A stretch of 64,000 nt of DNA from Albula goreensis (GCA_022829145.1 CM040747.1:37774052-37838051), one strand, 5' to 3'. Positions 43,297 through 56,430 are shown, counted from the stretch's first letter. Notes: generated by a model from the letters alone, not told the origin. Numbers and translations: made by a program.

Positions 43297-43882
43297 TTTG
43301 ATGTCCCTTTATCAACTTTTGTTGGTTTTGTAAAAATGCAAGTTATAAGATATGAGATATAAGTAATATTTCATCATAAAATTATATAATGTATGCAAAT
43401 AAGCAATGAAAATACATTTCAACATTATGTCACTTCCTTCTATATTCATTACCAATAGACTTTTACATTTTTATTCATGTGTATTATATTTTTCTAAATA
43501 GTCCATATGAACTCTTTTATTTTAAAACTGCCTAAATAACACTTTTTTTTTTTAATTTGCCTAATTTGACCTCGAAATTACATCATATCCAAATACTGTA
43601 CCATTGTGAAGACCATTGCGGTGGAATGTGCTTCAACATCATAGAGTAAGTTAGACTGTTGTTGGTGCTCTTATAAAACTCTTGTTTGTTCAGGACTGTA
43701 ACCTCTTACTGTTTTTATTCTTTTAAATTTAGAACATAGAATTGGACAGAATTCACATCATTCTGTTTCCCAGCAACAGAAATAAGTTCAAGTGGTTTAG
43801 AATTTTCAGTATTTCAGCCTCTATGATGTCACAATAGGAATGTTCTTAAAATACAAACAGCTATCAATTAATATGTCATTAG

Positions 43883-45291
43883 TTTGTTTGCTGAAGGCGC
43901 AAACTGCTGTTCTTCTATAGAATCTTTACTTCTTATTATTATTATTCCTGATTCTTCCGGACGTATCTCCTCCTACAGTGTTTAAGCTAGACATACCAAA
44001 CTTGGCCACCAGAGGCGTGGATACACTGGTCAGGTTGCTTGTATTTTTCTAAGCTACATGATTCATACTTTTTAAACTATTAAGCTTTAAAAAACGGTCT
44101 CCATTGACTTAACATTGGTGGAATGTTGAGCATGCTAATGTGGCTAACGTTACTAAGCAACAATTGTAACGGTCGCTGCTCGGCTCACAAACGGATTTAA
44201 TGCGTCAGTATCTGAATTGTATGAACTACTTCAGCGGTAAGGATTTGCAGTCGTAAATATTATCTACATTTTAAACTAGACATACCAAATTTGTTAACTT
44301 GAATAATACTGGCTACGTTGCTTGTACTTATCTAAACTATAAGATTTATACTTGTTTTAAACCATGAAGCTTTGAAAAACGGTGTCCGTTGACTTAATAT
44401 TTGTGTAATACTGAGCATGCTAACAAGCTAACGTTAGTGACACGAAGCGACAGTGATAACATGTAACGTTACTTTTAATTTAACTTACACCACTTCACCA
44501 CTAACAGTCGTAAGTACAACCTACTTTCCGATAATTTTCAGGTAGTTGACAAAATAACATTATCCAAAGAATACAGCATGCTAGCTACCTCACCTGACTT
44601 GACATTTTGAAATAACTTTCCTTTTGACACAAAGATACAGTACTGGGATAACGTTATCTCTCGTGATGATGTTATATTGCACAAATGGAATTTGTCTTGG
44701 GCAATCTCAATGCGCTCAATGTTGTATAAAATGCGTTGTGTGTAATAAATGTGCCATATAACTGTGCATCATTATCTATTAAGTGTACAGTTAGTTAGCT
44801 AATGTTACTGTTAGAATTTAGGTTAGCTAGCTAGCTGCTTTTCCTTTTTGCCAGCAAACAACTAATGCATACCTGTCGTACTGACTGCACAAGTGTAATG
44901 ATAAACACTGCTGTTTTTATTAATACTGCCTTGTAGCCTACATATATTATAATGTATTGTGTACAAGTATGACACTGTAGCCAAGCAGATATAATGACAC
45001 TGCAATGATGTTCAGGTATAATGATGTTAAATGAATAATTCCTGTTTTGAGCAGAAAGTTCTGCTGTTCTTTGACTGCTTCTTGTACTCCTGCTGCTACT
45101 ACTTCAGTGCTTACTGTACCTACTATAAGTTTCAATATACTAATAATAAGAAGTAGTCTTATTATAACATATGTTATATTATTTTATAATCGTCTTATAA
45201 ATAACTTTTAGTAGGTAGCCTACAGTTTTAAACATACTCTTAAAGCCTTCGGCAACCTAACGGTTTTTCTTCTGGAACTCTATATCTAGTT
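43883..45291 (+). mobile_element. Unassigned 1.4-kb DNA-transposon-like insertion
   Basis: Sequence absent from the V1 and V2 copies. It starts near TTTGCTGAAGGCGCAAACTG and ends near AAAGCCTTCGGCAACCTAAC, so GCTGAAGGCGCA and TGCCGAAGGC-type ends are roughly inverted. The inner part has two related halves (CTAGACATACCAAA near 43988 and 44276). There is no transposase frame. Non-autonomous element suspected. Confidence 0.45.
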
Positions 45292-45850
45292 ATGAAATAA
45301 AGATCAAATAATTAATTACTACATCATTATGATGTAAAATTTAAACATGATAATGGTAATGTGAAAATTAGTGTGCTGAAATAATATTTTATCATAACCG
45401 GTTGAGTATTATTTATTTGATTATTTCACAATTAATCGACAACTTTATTGTCCATTTTATTATGTATTTCATAAAAGTTTTTGTTTATTTAAATATGAAT
45501 GAAATGGCATTCCATAACAGTGATGTCACAATGGGAAGGAAGTTCAAATGTAGAACACTGACAACTGATGCAGAATTGAACATAAAGGACAGACAGAAAT
45601 GATTATGAATGACCACGTACTTCCTAGCCGCTGGGACTGTTTTTCTTCCTAAATAATTTATCATAAATTATTTGTGAATCAACACTGAACATTCATTTAG
45701 CTTTGAGGGACTGTGGGACAGAATGTACTGAATCATATCTTTGAGCTTGATGTCTCTGGCCTATCATTCTGAGGTCAGTTAAATCAGTGCATATTAAAAG
45801 CAGATGAATTATATTTGGTCTGTATTCCAAACAAGAAATGTATTCTCATC

Positions 45851-46480
45851 GTTCTCAAAATCAAAGGGGCTTGTTTTGCCTTGTTGTTAGGTAAATCAAT
45901 AATGGTTTGATTAGTTCAAAACATGGTTTGTTTAGTCCAAACAAGTAAATTAAATGACTGTGAATTACATGGTGATGTTGCAGAGTATGGTGTCTGGTAC
46001 AAAGAGAGGACAGTACAGTCATTTGAGATGGGCCCAGGCAAATTTGTGTTTTCTCCTGTCTTGTCTTTGAATGCCATATCATTTGTGCCAAGCTGAAGTT
46101 TCAAACTCAGGAATACATTCAGGAATTCAGGATACATGCAAATCAAAAGTATCTATTTCAAGTTGTTGTGGCTGGCTGTGAATGGTGTTCTCACAAGATG
46201 CCTGTCTATGCAGAATGTCCCTCGTTCCCAGCGGAGTGGCCATGGAGCTTTGGATTCTGGTGTTCGCTGTAATTATCTCCCTCATGCCTGACCATCCGCC
46301 ATTTCCCAAGAAGGACCTACTTTCATGAGGCTGCTGATGAGGTGGAGGACCATAATCAGCTGACTAAAGAAAGGTAGGAAGAAAAAAGTAAAGAAGAGGA
46401 GGGGTTTCCTCAAACCAGCCAATCAAAGGGATGCCACCTATCCCTGTTACAGAACCCCGCCCCCTCCCTGCAGATCCTAG
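45851..46480. other. Repeat shared with 14460-14640, then spacer
   Basis: TTGTGCCTTGTTGTTAGGTA-like sequence and GGACAGTACAGTCATTTGAG correspond to the sequence at 14460-14620, showing that the duplicon extends further. The rest, including CTGTTACAGAACCCCGCCCC near 46443, also occurs near 7750. No gene. Confidence 0.5.
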
Positions 46481-46665
46481 GAGTACAGGTTATATATATA
46501 TATTTATTTACGGTTTATTTAACAGTACAGGTATGCACTGCATCACATCCATTCGGGCAACCTCTGACAGCATACACGTCCATGGTCCCATAAAGTTATA
46601 ACTGAGTTCAGAAATCCCATTGGAGAATGGGACGTAGCGGACTGAAACAATTTAACCCATATATT

Positions 46666-46698
46666 ACCTTGCCAGATACATTAGCTGATATACAGTAC
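46666..46698 (+). repeat. 33-bp direct repeat, left copy
   Basis: ACCTTGCCAGATACATTAGC, TGATATACAGTAC is repeated exactly at 49412-49444, 2.7 kb away. Confidence 0.85.
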
Positions 46699-46980
46699 GA
46701 CAGTAAACCCCCGTTATATTGCGGTTCAGTTTTCGCGGTCCCGGTATTTCGCTGTTTTTTTCTATCAGGCCTATTAATGTCAATATTGCTTATATTTTCA
46801 CCATTTCGTGGCATTCTGCAGCATTGTTTGAGTTAAAATCTCGCGTGTCACGATAGAATAGCCATACATACCGATTCAGCCAATCAGAGTGTCGGTACTG
46901 TTTTCTTGGCTGTTGTGTTCTAGAAGGATCTCGCTGCTTGCCTTGCTTGTCTCAGTTCCGCTTGTCTCCCTAAATAAATC
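46690..46980 (+). repeat. Possible pogo/Tigger-like fragment
   Basis: ACAGTAAACCCCCGTTATAT followed by GCGGTTCAGTTTTCGCGG resembles the terminal repeat of Tigger-type mariner elements. There is no transposase and no matched right end. Confidence 0.35.
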
Positions 46981-47091
46981 ACAACATATCTTTCATGTGT
47001 TTAAATGTGTTTGTATTGTTTTAAAAGTGTGTTTAAAGACCTTAAAATGCTTTTAAAAGTACTGTAAAACTTATAATAACATGACACGTTC

Positions 47092-48660
47092 AAACATGCT
47101 TTAAAGATTGTGTACTGCACAGGGTCTCAAGATCCATGGGCCAAAGGTGCTCATACATGATGATTACTGTCCTAAAGGCAAAAGGGGGGTGTGGAAGCTA
47201 AGAGAAAGTTTGCTGTATATAAGCTATGGTGAGGATCTTCAATATTCTGGTTTTTATCTTGTATAACCCTGTACTGTGCTCCTCCTTTAAACTGCTCTTT
47301 GCATCACTGTCTAAAATCTTATAAACCATACCATACTATAACTGCAGCTACATGATGTCTCCTGATTTTGCTAGATCACGCCCAGGTATGTAAATATGTA
47401 ACAGTATCCTCATACAGCCACTAGAGTACATGTGACTGGAAGGGGAGCCACCCCTCAGAGTGTTTGTACTCTGGCTGCTGTGCTCTGTCTCTCTTCCAGC
47501 CCTAAACAAAGACTGTGATCTTTCACAACAGTGCAGAACACTTTGTTATTTATATAAATCCACATTTGGGGAACAATTAGAGCAGTGTGCATCTGTCTCT
47601 CTCTTTCTTATCAAAATACCAACTGAGACTCCCATGATGAGCAAATACTAAATGTAAGAAGTGAAAGTGTCTTTCTGTTTACTGGCAGATTTACTGGAAC
47701 AGTCTTCACTCATAACTGGTCAGATGGCATTCCATTCTTCAAGTTCAAACTGAAAGGAGAATACGCAGATCTCCGTGATGATAAAAATACAGACAGTATC
47801 AGATTCCGTTCAGAACTAGAGAAGAACAAACTGGGTCTCAGCAATACATACCTCTGTGCAGGTGAGTACAGTCTTAATAATATATTTCAACATGCCACCA
47901 GGTTTTAAAAAATCTGCTCAAGGCAACAATATCACTGACAGAACTTTAATTTCCTTTATTGTGAAATAAGTTCCTATTTCTGTGTGATCAAATCTTAAAT
48001 TACAGTGAAGTTGTACTCTATGATGGAATAATATGACAATTACAAAGTTCATAAATGATGTTCAGTACCACGGTAACTTACCATGGGTAATGTAGTCTGA
48101 GAGTTACATTTTCTTCTATTGGCATTTCTAATCCATTTATACAGTAACCTAGCATGGATGTTAGCTTTAATAATCAATTTTATACAGTATTCTAGCAACC
48201 ATGCTAGATTTATGACACATTTTTTACATTATCTTAGCATACATGCTACCCTTTGTAATGTATTTTGTATTGTAGCATGGATTTTAGGTTTTATAACTTA
48301 ATCAGTATACAAACATTGATGTTAACCTTGATAATCCATTTTGTAAGGTCTGGTAGAATAAGCATTAGCTTTAATAATATATTCTCGTCAGTATCCTAGC
48401 ATGGCTGTTTGACTGATGTGCCTTGTGTATGGCAGTACTATAAGCACTGCGTTATAAAACACACTCTCTTGGACATTCAGCCAAGTGGTTTCAATCTGCA
48501 GTTCTGATATGTTGATAATGATGGTTGATTTTAAATTTACTAACTGCACCATTTTCAACTGCGTCAAAAGGCAAGCAAGGTCATGAAACTCAAAACCAGT
48601 CAGTCTGGTTTACAGCTCTGTCTCCTGCCAGCAACCCAGTGTTTCCCTTCCTTAAAGGTT
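47092..48660 (+). repeat. 1.5-kb direct duplication, copy A
   Basis: From TTCAAACATGCTTTAAAGAT to GGTTTACAGCTCTGTCTCCT it matches 50975-52435 closely. It includes the unrecognised exon at 47689-47861, intact here and shortened in copy B. Confidence 0.85.
47689..47861 (+). CDS. Unrecognised exon within duplicon A
   Basis: A 173-bp segment follows ACTGGCAG and precedes GTGAGT. It reads FTGTVFTHNWSDGIPFFKFK, LKGEYADLRDDKNTDSIRFR, SELEKNKLGLSNTYLCA in a single open frame, phase 2 in and phase 1 out. The end LGLSNTYLCA has a vague Ig-domain flavour, but no known fold is identified. A candidate further exon lies at 50295. In copy B about two thirds of this exon is missing (51540-51603 retained). 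Confidence 0.4.
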
Positions 48661-49122
48661 ATGTTTGATAAACACAGACACAAAACAAGAGAGTAATAAG
48701 CTTTACAATTAATATTTATATAGCACATTTCAAACTTCAACAAATAATCAATTTAATTAACATTGATCAATCAGCTCTGAAAAGCACAATACAAAAAACA
48801 TGTTTTTACCATGTACACATCTTGAAAAATTCAAGTTCAAATTCAAAACAATTCCATAAAAAAGGCCTTAAAAGAGCACACTGACAAAGCAGTTCTAATG
48901 AAACCTTTCAATAACTTTTGACTATCAGCATTTATATATATTCACGTTTTTGAGATAGGAATGGCAGTTTTACCAATGTAAAACTGAGCGAGTTTATGTT
49001 GCGGTAAGTTTATTTATTCCTTATACAAATTTTTATGTTACATCATGAGCAGAATGCGAGAAACTGACATTTGTATTTTAATACATGAAAAGGGCTGGCA
49101 GTGTTAAAGAAGTGTGATTGGC

Positions 49123-49411
49123 TTTGGTATCCTCAGAGTCAGTCGAAATTATTACTTAATCGATAGCTGACGTCAACTTTAATGATGGGCGAATCGGATT
49201 AACTGTTCCAATTTTCGATTAATCTCCTCCTTTCCTCCACTTTTTACCTCCACATATTTCCAGAATATTTCCGGGATAGGAAAGGAGGGGAGGAAACTAG
49301 TGGAGGAAAGGTGCACACGAGAAAAAGTATAGGAACGCAGCCAATGTATCGTCCTGCGGAAATCTTTTCACATTTTTGGTGACATTATTGTGCCCCGACC
49401 AGTCAGATTAT
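49123..49411 (-). mobile_element. Inverted copy of the 330-bp foldback unit
   Basis: Reverse-complement match to the unit at 3255-3590: ATTGGCTTTGGTATCCTCAG, GTCAGTCGAAATTATTACTT, the CT/GA arms and GGAACGCAGCC are all present. The right end runs into the 33-bp direct repeat. It shows that the family is dispersed in this genome. Confidence 0.75.
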
Positions 49412-49444
49412 ACCTTGCCAGATACATTAGCTGATATACAGTAC
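49412..49444 (+). repeat. 33-bp direct repeat, right copy
   Basis: Exact second copy of 46666-46698, starting directly after the foldback unit. Confidence 0.85.
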
Positions 49445-50294
49445 TATATGTGTACAGTATCTTGACTATTAAGTCAATACAGGTACACTACAGTATCCGA
49501 TAGTTTTGCAAAGTATATACGATAATATGGTGTTCACAACGTCCAAAACACATAACGTCCTATTTCACAGAACGTATTGTGTACGCCACGCAACACATAC
49601 CTGTACATCGATTTCACTCCTGCTGAAGTTCTTTTTAAAGCCTGTTTTTGGTGGCATCTCTCCAATTCTTGGGCATGTGCCAGAGTATTCACACACGGCA
49701 CAACATCTGCCCTATATAGTGTTCAGTGTTCATCATTCAGCATGCCTGAGCAAGAGCAGATTTGGATGGTTAAGAACGTTTGGTGCATCTGTAGTTGACT
49801 TCTCTTATTTTTTCTCTTAATGGAAAATTAAGAGAAAATATCAGTGAAATTTAAGAGAATGTTGCTGCATGAGGCCCATTATCTAACATACAGACAGTAG
49901 CACTGATGCCATATGATAATATGGGTAGTTTCAACTTTACTTTCAAACACAGTTAAGTGACAGAGCTACATCATCATATATCAACACTTATTTCAGAAAC
50001 TACTAACAATGAATTGCAACATTCAGACCAATGTGACCAAAGGTGATATTAGCTATATTTGTGCAAAAGGCTGGAGGCACAGAGGATTACTTTAAAAATA
50101 TTAAGCTGAAAAAGTGCTGAAAAACTCATTTTATGGGACAAATTAAACAAGACATAGTAACAAGGAAGCCAATGCCAATGTCTGTGTGATTTACAGTATT
50201 ATAGATGTTATATTTACCTCTTTTTTATTGGAGGCTGTCAGAGAAATGCCTTTTTGTCCCTCTTTTCCTTATATTATTTTTCTCCTTCTTCCAG

Positions 50295-50408
50295 GAGTTG
50301 GATGTGTTTGAGTCTCACAGAGTCACACATGGAGCACCTGTCATCCAACTGACAGATGTGCTTAAAAAGAGCAAACATTTCTGCTTCTGGGAGAGTCATG
50401 ATGCATGA
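50295..50408 (+). CDS. Candidate terminal exon, unrecognised
   Basis: After a pyrimidine-rich acceptor (CTCCTTCTTCCAG) the frame reads ELDVFESHRVTHGAPVIQLT, DVLKKSKHFCFWESHDA and stops at TGA. The simple joining phase from 47861 would instead give a stop, so the two may not be adjacent exons, or one is in a different gene. No family recognised. Confidence 0.3.
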   Translation, partial: ELDVFESHRVTHGAPVIQLTDVLKKSKHFCFWESHDA

Positions 50409-50974
50409 TCTGGTAATGAATATGTCATCCTCCTTAGTGCTTTAAAATTGAACCCTGAGCTATCCTGAATTGAGGATTTGGGGTATTACACTATGAGTGT
50501 GCATGTGCTGGACAGAAATTTTAATGCCACAGCCTATGAATAAAACTTTAATAACTTGATCATCAATCATAGAAATAAATACAACGTCTTCCCTCAACTG
50601 AAAACTTATGATAAGACTCAGCTTTCACAGAGTCTTAAGTGTTGCTCTTGTCCCAGACCAAGAAGCTGAGGATCATAAATATGGTGACTATAATCCAGGT
50701 GATTTGGGCGTCAGCAGCTGGTTAGAGAATGCATTAGGAGCATTAGGTGCTGAAGAGTTGTGATATGAGCTGCTTGCTGTGCTGTGTATCATAGTCTTAG
50801 AGTGTATAACTGCCTGCAGGAAAGCTTTGTGTTCTGCATGTGTGAATAAGGTGATTGCTGTGCATATGGTCTCTCAGTCTGTGAATGTTCCTCTCCTGTC
50901 ACTCTCTGGGATTGCACTGGATGAGGATGAAGAGAAACACTTCAGACGCTATGAGTGTGAATGTGTAATATGAC

Positions 50975-52435
50975 CTGTTCAAACATGCTTTAAAGATTGT
51001 GTACTGCACAGGGTCTCAAGATCCATGGGCCAAAGGTGCTCATACATGATGATTACTGTCCTAAAGGTAAAAGGGGGGAAAGAAAGTTTGCTGTATATAA
51101 GCTATGGTGAGGATCTTTAGTATTCTGGTTTTTGTTATCTTGCATAACCCTGTACTGTGCTCCTCCTTTAAGCTGTTTTCATCACTGTCTAAAATCTTAT
51201 AAACCATACCATACTATAACTGCAGCTACATGATGTCACCTGATTTTGCTAGATCACGCCCAGGTATGTAAATATGTAACAGTATCCTCATACAGCCACC
51301 ATGTGACTGGAAGGGGAGCCACCCCTCAGAGTGTTTGTTCCCTGGCTGCTGTGCTCTGTCTCTCTTCCAGCCCTAAACAAAGAGTGTGGTCTTTCACAAC
51401 AGTGCAGAACATTTTGTTATTTATATAAATCCACATTTGGGGAACAATTAGAGCAGTGTGCATCTGTCTCTCTCTTTCAGATCAAAATACCAACTCCCAA
51501 GATGAGCAAATCCTAAATGTAAGGAAGTGAAACTGGATTTCTATCTACTGTTCAGAACTAGAGAAGAATAAACTGGGTCTCAGCGATACATACCTCTGTG
51601 CAGGTGAGTACAGTCTTAATATATTTCAACATGCCACCAGGTTTTAAAAAATCTGCTCATGGCAACAAGATCGCTAGCAGAACTTTAATTTCCTTTATTA
51701 TAAAATAAGTTCCTATTTCTGAGTGATCAAATCTTAAATTACAGTGAAGTCGTACTCTATGATGTAAAAATTTGACAATTACAAAGTTCATAAATGATAT
51801 TCAGTACAACAGTAACTTAGTCTGAGAGTTACATTTTCTTCTGTTGGCATTTATAATCCATTTACACAGTAACCTAGCATAGATATTAGCTTTAATAATC
51901 CATTTTATACAGTATTCTAGCAACCATGCTAGATTTATGATTGATTTTATACATTATCTTAGCATGCATGCTACCCTTTGTATTATAGTCAGTATCATAG
52001 CATGGAATTTAGATTTTATAACATCGTATACTAACATTGATGTTAACTTTGATTATCCATTTTATAAAATGGGTGTTAGCCTTGATAATCCATTTTATAA
52101 GGTCTGGTAGAATAAGAATGAGCTTTTATAGCATATTTTAGTGTGCTGTAAGTATCCTCGCATGGATGTTTGACTGATGTGCCCTGTGTATGGTAGTACT
52201 GTAAGCACTTCATTATAAAACACACTCTTTTGGACACTTAACCGAGTGGTTTCAATCTGCAGTTCTTAAATGTTGATAATGATGTCTGATTTTAGAGTTA
52301 CTAAAAACTGCACCATTTACAAATGCGTCAAAAGGCAAGCAAGATCATGAAACTCAAAACCAGTCAGTCTGGTTTACAGCTCTGTCTCCTTCTGCCAGCA
52401 GCCCAGTGTTTCCCTCCCCTCAGGGTTGTTAGGTA
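50975..52435 (+). repeat. 1.5-kb direct duplication, copy B
   Basis: Same order as copy A but with an internal deletion in the exon and scattered changes. Its downstream continuation (ACAGACACAAAACAAGAGAG) resumes only at 54458, because a gypsy-type insertion lies between. Confidence 0.85.
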
Positions 52436-54447
52436 TCAGGTTTGATTGTCACGGAACAAATTTTCCATTCGTTCTTTTGTGTTAGCCTCAGAGACTGCGC
52501 ATGTGTAAAATCGAGTGGAAACAAACACTGTTAGCATTTGAGTTTTATTGAGTGCATCGACACTGTAAATGGCATGGTTTTCCTTGCTTTTTGTCACCAG
52601 TTGTCTTAAATCCAGCACCTGCAAGACAAAAGGGTATGTTGTATGTTTTAGTTTGCATGTAAAGGCTGGCATTTAACATAGATTTACGACACCAAGTGTT
52701 TGTTTATGTTTAGCGTACATTGCAGACTTTTTCTTACTGTTACTAACTTTACCAACTGTGCCTGAGCGTGTGTGTCTGTATATACAACAAAGTACTGGCG
52801 ATACTTATTAAGGCAGGATAATTGTCATTGATGTATAGTGATGTGTACTGCCTGAAATGTTTGTTTGGCTGCTCACCAACTTCCTTGTTCCATGAAAAGA
52901 TGCGGATGATTGTCTCGCGGGGTTTTAGCAACTTTTTGGGTTTGCGGACTTCCTTTGAATAACGTGGGGAGGGAAGTAATTTCCATTTGGGGAAATTACT
53001 GTGTGTGATTTTGTGTTTTAATCATGACAAGTATATGTATGTATGTATGTTATAATTGTGTTTTGTATCTGTTAATATAATTATATTGTACAGATTGTAG
53101 AATGTATTAAATTGATTAATCAATTGGTTATGGTATAGTCCGTAGAGGGAGGAGCTAGGTACCTTCTCTCTGTTTTAACCAGTTGGGTTTTGGGCCTCAA
53201 GGAGGACAGTAGTGGGGATTGCTACTTGTGCTAGGTGGCAAACTTTTTCCTTTTTTTTCTTTGGCCAATTATGTCACCCTTTTGATTTGAATTGCGTAAG
53301 TCTAATTGGCTTTGTTTATTTTGGTTGTTGTTTTATTGTTGGAATTTATTTACATTGTGTCAGTTTAATTTTGGTCTACCTGCACCCATTCTTGAAAATA
53401 ACCTTTTCCATCTTGGGGGAGCACTGCCAATCTTGTTGTCAGCTTTTTTTTTGGCAGGAGAATCCACTCCCTTCAGCTGGCCCTGAGCGGTAGGAGGTTA
53501 GAATTAGCTGTGTTCATGGGGATGTGAAGCCCTACCCTAATGCAGATGTGTTTCTAACTGTTGAGGGACAGAACTTTTTACTCTCCCAGTTACATTAGCG
53601 CCTCAGCTTCCTCACCAAAACTAAGCAGGCAAAGCGCAGGGACCTGTACAAGTGTTAAGGCATGACTTGCCAATTTTATGTGAGCTATTATCTGAGTCTA
53701 AGGCTTGCAATATGGTTACCCATATTGCATATGTCACTGAGTTTGTTAAAACCTGTCCAGAGTGCTATTTAACATCAGGAAGAGGGGTTGCACCAGCCTA
53801 CTTGCATTCTCTACCTATCATTGACACACCTTTTGAGAGGATAGGAATGGACATAGTGGGGCCTCTAGAGAGGAGCAAGAATCGTCACAGATACATCCTT
53901 GTTATATGTGATTACACCACTAAGTACCCAGAGGCAATTCCCCTCAGAAATATCAAGGCCAGACATGTAGCTAATTGCCTTATCCAGCTGATATCCAGGG
54001 TAGGAGTTTTTTGACTGACCAGGGCACCAATTTCATGTCAGAGCTGCTAAGACAGGTGTATCGGCTGTTAGGGATTAGGGGCATAAAGACCACCTCTTAC
54101 CATGGACTGGGACCAGTGGCTTCCTTACCTGTTTTTTGCCTACCGGGAGGTACCACAGGCTTCAACTGGGTTTTCTCCCTTTGAGTTCCTCTATGGATGT
54201 CAGGTCAGGGGACCTCTTAATCTGCTGAAGGAGTTCTCAGAGGGACTAAGAGGTGAAAGCCAGAACATTGTCCAGTATGTTATCCAGATGAGGGAGAGTT
54301 TGGAGCAGATGATGACCTTTGCTCAGGACAATATGAAGAAGGTCCTGGTATGATCAAAGAGCCCGCGACGGGACCTTTGAGCCTGGCCAGAAAGTGTTGC
54401 TCTCTTTTTTGGCGGGAGAATCTACTCCCTTCAGCTGGCCCTCCAAC
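52436..54447 (+). mobile_element. Ty3/gypsy-type retroelement fragment inserted in copy B
   Basis: Copy A is uninterrupted at this point (about 48661), so these 2 kb are an insertion. Only the end of pol is recognised. GGCAGGAGAATCCACTCCCT at 53453 recurs at 54410 (GGCGGGAGAATCTACTCCCT), a possible trace of a terminal repeat. No gag, protease or reverse transcriptase. Confidence 0.6.
53652..54353 (+). pseudogene. Gypsy integrase remnant
   Basis: Frames read FVKTCPECYLTSGRG (the CxxC of the zinc-binding domain), DTPFERIGMDIVGPLERSKN (first catalytic Asp), YILVICDYTTKYPEAIPLRN, a stop, LTDQGTNFMS (second Asp), then after a deletion LPYLFFAYREVPQASTGFSP and FEFLYG. The third acidic residue region is missing, so it is inactive. 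Confidence 0.85.
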
Positions 54448-55690
54448 ATTGATACATACAGACACAAAACAAGAGAGTAATAAACTTTACAATTGATATT
54501 TATGTAGCACATTTCAAACTTCAACAAATAATCAATTTAAAATACATTGATCAGTCAGCTCTGAAAAGCACAATCCTCTCTCTCATACATATTTCATGTC
54601 ACAGTGGTTACATTGTAAAACATGCTTTGCTGGTAGTTTGCTGCTTACCAGGTGGTCCTTGAAGTTTTAATTTTTCTTGGTGGCTGAGATGATTTTATAG
54701 TCTTGAAGCAAGTTGGTGTTCTGTAGGGTTCTGGAAATATTGTGTTTATTTTCCTGTTTTCTGCTTGACTGAATGCCCAGTAAGTGGTGATGAGCAGAAT
54801 GATTTTCCTTGTGTCTGTTGTTTTGTGGTCAGAAAGGTTTTCCTGGCCTGTCTGAGGAATGATGTGGAAAACTCTCTTGGTTTCAATGCTTTGAAATGTT
54901 TTTGTGGCTTCTTCTAGATATATCTGTAGCCATATGCAGATCCTGTGGAACTTGAGCAACTGAGATTTAATTAAACCTTTGAAGGTGTGTTTTGGGTAGA
55001 AACTGCTTTTGTGTAGCAGTGTCTACTATGTGTGTTTGGGGAAAAGAGGGTCTCTTGTATGTGGTTGTGTGTAGAAAAACTATGTGTTGAGTGTGTGTGG
55101 TGTATTTAACTGTGATGGATTTGTGGTGTGTGTTGAGGATCTATCTGCCTATCTGTGCTCTTAAACCCACTGTATTTCAGCTTGACCATGAATAATAGCC
55201 TGTCAAATAACACACTTTTTTGGCTATAGACAACTTGCACAGAAAGTTTATATTTATTTCTAAATTCCTCTGTATTGAGTCATAACTGCCTCTGATTATA
55301 GATGAGCAATTGTGTGTTCATGCTGCCTGGGCTTCACCTGTGCTGTGATTAGGGGTTAAGGACAGGCAGGTTACTGTCTACTGAGGGTGGCTGAAACCAT
55401 TTCATGGCCTCTTCAGGTGTTCACATTTAAGAAGTAGGTCACAGATATGCTTCTATTAATTTCAATCAAAAAGTGATGTTGCCTTATTTCTGAATAGTAT
55501 TACAAATGACCATGAGCTGTATTTTAACAACCATGCACAAAGTGCATTTATGGTGTATCAAAATCAATTTTTGCTAGTTACATGGTAGTAAAACAGAGTG
55601 CAAGTGCTGTATGAAAAGACTTGGACTTCATTATACAGTTTACTTATACTGTGTATAGGTGTGTGCTGGGTGTAACATATAGTAAATGAA
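54448..55690. other. Spacer, beginning with duplicon B tail
   Basis: The first 130 bp match 48665-48790. The rest is AT-rich with no recognised gene. Confidence 0.4.
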
Positions 55691-55803
55691 TGAGAGTGTC
55701 ATCTCCCATTGCCTTTGAAAGCCTTCTGCATTGGTACCTTAGTAGAATGCTGTGTACCTCCATGCAGGAACCTGTGTGACAAAAACAGCAAATAAAGACA
55801 AGA

Positions 55804-56430
55804 GCTCATGGGAGGAGCCATGGAGTTTGCTCCTCCCTCCACCTCTCCCAGCACCCACGCCTTCCTGCCAGGGATCAATCTCCCCAGACAGACTGCACCC
55901 CTTTTCATGAAGGGTCCAGGCCTCAGACCACCAGGGCGCCCCCTTGTCAGGCACTGGGTGTGTGGCCTTCCCCTGCTGATAAGCATAGCAGCTACCTCAG
56001 GAAGTCCAGAGGCAGGACACACATCCTCCCAGGTCACTCTCCAGCTGTCCCAGGGTGCCCAGGCTATAGGGGCTGCCAGACAATGGCGCTCTGCCTTGGG
56101 CCTGGCCTTGGCCTTCTTGCAGCCTCTGGATGGCATTGGGTGGGTAGGAAAGAAAAGAAAAAAATCCTCCAGGAAAACAAAAAGGGAAAAACAAAACCCC
56201 TCCACTCACACACCAGGGACTATGCCCTCATTGTCCACCAATGAGGCGCAGTGGCAGGCGTGGCCACTGGGCCAGGTGGTTTGTGAAAGAGGAAACACAG
56301 TAAAAGTTCATCAAAAAGGGGCCAAAGGCCTGTTAGTGAGGCTGTTGCTGTTCAAGTTCCTGCATTCTCTCCAGGCTGAAGGAGGGAATTGGAACTGACA
56401 GCAATCTCATGGGAGGAGCCCTCCACCTCT
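55804..56430. repeat. Unassigned repeat related to 43150-43290
   Basis: Contains CATGGGAGGAGCCATGGAGT, TTGCTCCTCCCTCCACCTCT and, at the right, TTCTCTCCAGGCTGAAGGAG and CATGGGAGGAGCCCTCCACC. The two edges resemble each other. Long overlapping frames on both strands (up to 196 codons) are explained by GC richness. No protein family recognised. Confidence 0.45.

Larger units (their letters stand above)
42126..45850. repeat. V-upstream duplicated segment, copy 3, with two insertions
   Basis: Matches copies 1 and 2 from the promoter onward, interrupted at 42888-43296 and 43883-45291. The match resumes with ATTTGATGTCCCTTTATCAA after the first insertion and TTATGAAATAAAGATCAAAT after the second. 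Confidence 0.8.

Noticed and set aside
55699-56398. Long overlapping frames on both strands
   Set aside because: GC-rich repeat sequence; opposite-strand frames of similar length and no domain.
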